Below, in pieces: positions 44,278-47,608 of a stretch of DNA of 47,608 nucleotides. Made by a program: the position numbers and the translations under genes. Source of the DNA: an uncultured Bacteroidales bacterium (GTDB lineage: Bacteria > Bacteroidota > Bacteroidia > Bacteroidales > FEN-979); contig CAIYUC010000171.1 in the NCBI GenBank assembly GCA_903929315.1, forward strand, positions 1-47,608, in the 5' to 3' direction. How positions within the stretch are numbered: the first letter of the stretch is position 1; each line of letters opens with the position of its first letter. The notes under the pieces were generated by a model, which worked only from the letters and a program-made list of their open reading frames with translations, had not been told where the DNA came from and ran no database searches.

Positions 44278-44375
44278 TCCTTCTTATTGTACGAATGCAA
44301 ATTTATATAACGTCTGTATGATTTCTTAGAAACTCGACTTGATATCCAGAATGAAGTGATTCATTCCCCATGACG

Positions 44376-45767
44376 TTAATCCTTGATTATCTTATTAACC
44401 TTTGTGATTCGTTCGCCAGTTATTTTAAGAAAATATATGCCACTTGGTAAATAATTTATATCAACCTGTGTTTTGCAGTCTGATATTTTTTGTCTGATTA
44501 ATTCCTGACCCTCAATATTTACAATTACCAAAATGCTTCGTTTAGTTACTGCTGATGTTTCAATGGTGATTTTATCTGTTGCAGGATTAGGATATACATA
44601 TAGCCTTGATTTTTGTGGCTCATCGATTCCGACATAAACGGAATCGTATTTCATTACTGTTGCTTTCATGGAATTTCCATAATCCTCATATGCCACGTAG
44701 GGTTGACCATCAGATGGATTAAATGCAAGGCTTGTATAAACAGCTTCTCCTGTTGAGAAACCTTCATCACCCAAAATCATCCAATTGGTTCCATCAAACG
44801 TCATCACCGTAGCTTTATGAGAATTTCCCCAATCCTGAAAAGCCACATAAGGTTGACCAAATGAATTAAATGCAAGGCTCGTATACCAAGCCGATCCCGA
44901 GGAGAAACCAGGATTTCCGACATTCATCCAGTTGGTTCCGGTGAATTTCATAACTGTCGCCTTATCATTATTTCCATTATCCGAAAAAGCAACATAAGGT
45001 AAACTGTCAGATAGGTTAAAAGCAAGTGTTATATAAGAAGCTATTCCTTCGGAAAACCCTGCACTTCCGACATTCACCCAATTGTTTCCATCAAATCTCA
45101 TGACAGTCGCTTTTCCATTATTTCCATTATCCAGGTAAGCCACATAAGGCTGCCCAGTTGGGCTGAAAGAAAGGCATGTATAATCGACTATTCCTGCTGA
45201 AAATCCTGCATTTCCGACAGTCACCCAACTGGTTCCGTTAAATTTCATCACCGTCGCCTTAAGGGAATTCCCTCCATCCTCATAAGCTACATATGGTTCA
45301 CCATCAGATGGTCTGAAGGCAAGGCTGGTGTACTCAGCCTCTCCTATTGAGAAACCTGCTGTGCCCACATTCAACCAACTGGTTCCGTCAAATTTCATTA
45401 CCGTGGCTTTATAGGAATTCACCCAATCCTCATAAGCGACATAGGGTCGGCCATCAGATGGGCTGAATGCGAGGCTTGTAAAACCAACTGATGCTGCCGA
45501 GAACCCCGTTGTGTCAATATTTACCCAGTTGGTTCCATCAAATTTCATTATCGTTGCTTTTTTGGAAGTTGCCCAATCTGAATACGCTACATATGGTTCA
45601 CCGGATGGGCTGAAGGCAAGGCTGGTATAAGTTGCCGCTCCTGCTGAGAAACCTGCATTTCCAACATTCTTCCACATATAATCCAATGGAGAAGATTTAT
45701 ACCAGTTTTGTTGGGCACACAAGCCAACCGGAAGCAAAAACATTAAAGTACAGAACAGGTTTTTCAT
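44376..45767 (-). CDS. T9SS type A protein with seven tandem repeats
   Basis: 463 residues from ATG 45767 (signal peptide MKNLFCTLMFLLPVGLCAQ; ATG 45776 is equally possible). Residues about 30-370 are seven repeats of about 50 residues: WVNVGNAGFSxG, YTSLAFSPSDGxPYVAYxD, KATVMKFDGTN. The strong repeat identity and four beta strands per unit predict a seven-bladed propeller. The C-terminus is a type A sorting domain: LYVYPNPATDKITIE, LPSGIYFLKITG, KIIKD. The role is unknown; such proteins are typically exposed on the cell surface. Faces the galK-ppk2 transcript with a 98-base gap. Confidence 0.87.
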   Translation of the reverse strand: MKNLFCTLMFLLPVGLCAQQNWYKSSPLDYMWKNVGNAGFSAGAATYTSLAFSPSGEPYVAYSDWATSKKATIMKFDGTNWVNIDTTGFSAASVGFTSLAFSPSDGRPYVAYEDWVNSYKATVMKFDGTSWLNVGTAGFSIGEAEYTSLAFRPSDGEPYVAYEDGGNSLKATVMKFNGTSWVTVGNAGFSAGIVDYTCLSFSPTGQPYVAYLDNGNNGKATVMRFDGNNWVNVGSAGFSEGIASYITLAFNLSDSLPYVAFSDNGNNDKATVMKFTGTNWMNVGNPGFSSGSAWYTSLAFNSFGQPYVAFQDWGNSHKATVMTFDGTNWMILGDEGFSTGEAVYTSLAFNPSDGQPYVAYEDYGNSMKATVMKYDSVYVGIDEPQKSRLYVYPNPATDKITIETSAVTKRSILVIVNIEGQELIRQKISDCKTQVDINYLPSGIYFLKITGERITKVNKIIKD

Positions 45768-45830
45768 ATTGTCCACGGATTTAAAAATGTTAATGTTAAT
45801 TATGAGCCTACTCCAAAAAGTAATCCTTTT

Positions 45831-45916
45831 GGACTAAAGTCCTGTAACTGTTAGATTATCAATTACCCAGGCCTTAAGGCCGGGGTAAGGCAAATCACTG
45901 AAGATAGTATCTTTAG
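45831..45916. repeat. cluster of three palindromes, REP-like
   Basis: Three hairpins follow one another: GGACT-AA-AGTCC (45831-45842); an imperfect 24-base palindrome centred on GGCCTTAAGGCC (45864-45887, outer arms TACCC and GGGTA); and CTGAAGATA-G-TATCTTTAG (45898-45916, one G-T mismatch). No ORF covers them. The array resembles dispersed REP/BIME palindromes. Confidence 0.6.
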
Positions 45917-46140
45917 CCCAAAACATTTATTGGATAAATACTTATCAGAGTATGTCCCATAATGCTTTTCAAAGGTTAAACTTTGAAGTGTTTGCTTGTT
46001 GGTTCAGCGTTTCCGGCAAAGTTGTTTTTATTGGTGAATTGTCTTTTAAATTATACCATTACACACCATTATTTTTTCGGCTGTTTTATCATTCACCTTT
46101 ATAATAACCCATAACCTTATAGAATCATAAAAGTATAGCA

Positions 46141-47608
46141 TTATCGGATCACCACCATCTGTTTAGTATCCTTTAACTGACCGTTCACAACCAATGAATA
46201 CTGGTAAACACCCGAAGTCAATCCGGAAGCATCGACTGTAATTTTATGAATTCCTTCAGAAATATCCGGGGAATCAATCTTGTTCCAGATCCTTCCAAGG
46301 TAATCGGTAATATTTATTGTGACCCGGGTACAGTTCGGCGCAAGTTTATACCAGATATCGGATGTTGTAGAGAATGGATTGGGATTATTCTGCAGTAATT
46401 TATTTGGCTTTAATTTCGCTGCAGGCTCCACTAATGTTTTTTTTGTGTGATTAAAGGGCAGCAATGAAATAAGTGAATCCCTGTACATACGGAAACGGTT
46501 TACCGATGTCGGTTTATATTGCGGCAGCTTTCCGGTATAAGTTGATTTCTCACCTCCGTTTTCCATAAGCAGGTAAATATCCTCCAGATCGATGATAGCA
46601 CAAATACTATCAGCCTCCGAGGGAGGATTCAGAATCCTGTTTTCATACCAATTAATTGCCTGCGGCCAATTTTGCATTTGCACATCACATCTGTTTGCAA
46701 GGAATTCTCCGAGTTTTTCAAGATTTGTATCAGCGATGATGGAGTCAGTGGTAAGATAATATTGTTTTAATCCCGCATAATCATTTCCTGCAAACTTTTC
46801 AAGGCTGAAAAGATTTTTCATGGCTGCTTCTGCGAATTCCGAAGAAGAATACTGCTCGATCAATGATTCGAAGCGTACCTTGGCACTTGTATAGTTACCG
46901 GTTGAAAACAAACTGTCTGCTGTATTGAACGTTATTTCATCGGGACCTGGGATGGGCTGGTCTTTATAACCCGGGCACCAGATATTCTGAAACCTCAATA
47001 TACCATAATTTGTATGCAAGTCATATGACGGATTAAAGCTATGTCCCCAACAATTGTCTTCGATATCTATTTTATAATAAGGAGGTAGATATGAATTATC
47101 ATTATATAATAGTGTATCATCGTTCTGATTACCGCCATTACCTTGATCAACGATGAAATTATAATGGAAATAATAAGGTAAACTCTGATCTTCTGCATTT
47201 ACTCCAAAGCGTACATTATCATAGATTCTCTGTGTCTCACTGGAATCCCCTGCATTTGGATTACCTATTAATTCTGTGTTACTTCTGTTTATGAATCTTG
47301 CTCCGATACCGTTATTGCTTATATAATTATTTTGAACAATACCATTTGAAAAGTAAATATTAATTCCCGTGTTACAATTAGTAATCGTGTTATTGAAGAC
47401 ATTTTTATTTCCTAAAGTTCCATGCCCGCAATCATACAAACCAATACCGGCAAAATCTGCAGAGGAAATAGTGTTATCATGAATAAGAAAATGATCGAAA
47501 TCGTTAACATCAATCATATCAGCGCCATAAAGATTATTTGAAGTATTGAATGTACAGGTGTCAATTACAGCGATACTGGACTGTCCGTACCCTACATCAC
47601 CAAGGTAG
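46141..47608 (-). CDS. T9SS type A right-handed beta-helix protein, 5' end cut by the window
   Basis: The frame runs to the right edge, so the start lies outside; an internal ATG at 47517 is not the true start because the same frame continues upstream with similar sequence (YLGDVGYGQSS, TFNTSNNLYGAD). About 489 residues are visible. The N-terminal 200 hold parallel beta-helix repeats (HDNTISSADFAGIGLYDC, NNTITNCNTGINIYFSNG, IVQNNYISNNG), a fold of polysaccharide lyases and glycan-binding proteins. Residues about 230-330 are helical and TPR-like. A type A sorting domain ends the chain (LLQNNPNPFSTTSDIWYKL, VYQYSLVVNG, QMVVIR). No active site is visible. Confidence 0.85.
   Translation of the reverse strand, partial: YLGDVGYGQSSIAVIDTCTFNTSNNLYGADMIDVNDFDHFLIHDNTISSADFAGIGLYDCGHGTLGNKNVFNNTITNCNTGINIYFSNGIVQNNYISNNGIGARFINRSNTELIGNPNAGDSSETQRIYDNVRFGVNAEDQSLPYYFHYNFIVDQGNGGNQNDDTLLYNDNSYLPPYYKIDIEDNCWGHSFNPSYDLHTNYGILRFQNIWCPGYKDQPIPGPDEITFNTADSLFSTGNYTSAKVRFESLIEQYSSSEFAEAAMKNLFSLEKFAGNDYAGLKQYYLTTDSIIADTNLEKLGEFLANRCDVQMQNWPQAINWYENRILNPPSEADSICAIIDLEDIYLLMENGGEKSTYTGKLPQYKPTSVNRFRMYRDSLISLLPFNHTKKTLVEPAAKLKPNKLLQNNPNPFSTTSDIWYKLAPNCTRVTINITDYLGRIWNKIDSPDISEGIHKITVDASGLTSGVYQYSLVVNGQLKDTKQMVVIR

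Overview
The window looks like a chromosome segment of an anaerobic or facultatively anaerobic member of the Bacteroidota, probably a Bacteroidales-like lineage known from environmental genomes. The evidence is the repeated C-terminal type IX secretion (T9SS) sorting domains (type A with YPNP motifs, type B gliding-associated), SPII lipoproteins, weak or absent Shine-Dalgarno sites, and promoter boxes of the TAnnTTTG type. A glycyl radical enzyme, which oxygen destroys, points to anaerobic metabolism.

Layout. 1-3300 is visibly AT-rich and holds short secreted proteins, small lipoproteins and hypotheticals, all poorly characterised. It ends at a tRNA gene (3337-3409, minus) with a Lys UUU anticodon in a body that looks like tRNA-Glu. 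3410-6390 is sparse: a 28-residue zinc-ribbon ORF, an outer-membrane beta-barrel gene, and a decayed IS3-type OrfA. 6392-12814 carries a PepSY-like secreted protein, a nitronate monooxygenase with no ATG at its family N-terminus, a FISUMP-domain lipoprotein, a TPM-domain protein and a cohesin-like T9SS protein. 12948-19408 (minus) holds a transglutaminase-like lipoprotein, an MFS sugar permease and a GH31 alpha-glucosidase. 19529-28300 (plus) is a run of surface proteins and hypotheticals ending in an S41 peptidase. 28363-29883 is a seven-repeat T9SS protein.

The metabolic core is 30207-42103 (minus). One tightly overlapped unit encodes a secreted M64 metallopeptidase, a radical-SAM glycyl-radical-enzyme activase and a trans-4-hydroxy-L-proline dehydratase (HypD type). 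A second unit encodes GH2 beta-mannosidase, a secreted EEP-fold phosphodiesterase/nuclease, GH92 alpha-mannosidase and an EamA permease. Together with GH31, the MFS permease and galactokinase, this suggests breakdown of glycosylated, possibly hydroxyproline-rich (collagen-like or plant cell-wall) proteins. The substrate link is an inference. No SusC/SusD pair is present, so these are not classical polysaccharide utilisation loci.

The right end has galactokinase and PPK2 on the plus strand, then two T9SS proteins on the minus strand (the last cut by the window edge), separated by a cluster of three consecutive palindromes resembling REP elements. No CRISPR array, rRNA or complete insertion sequence was seen.
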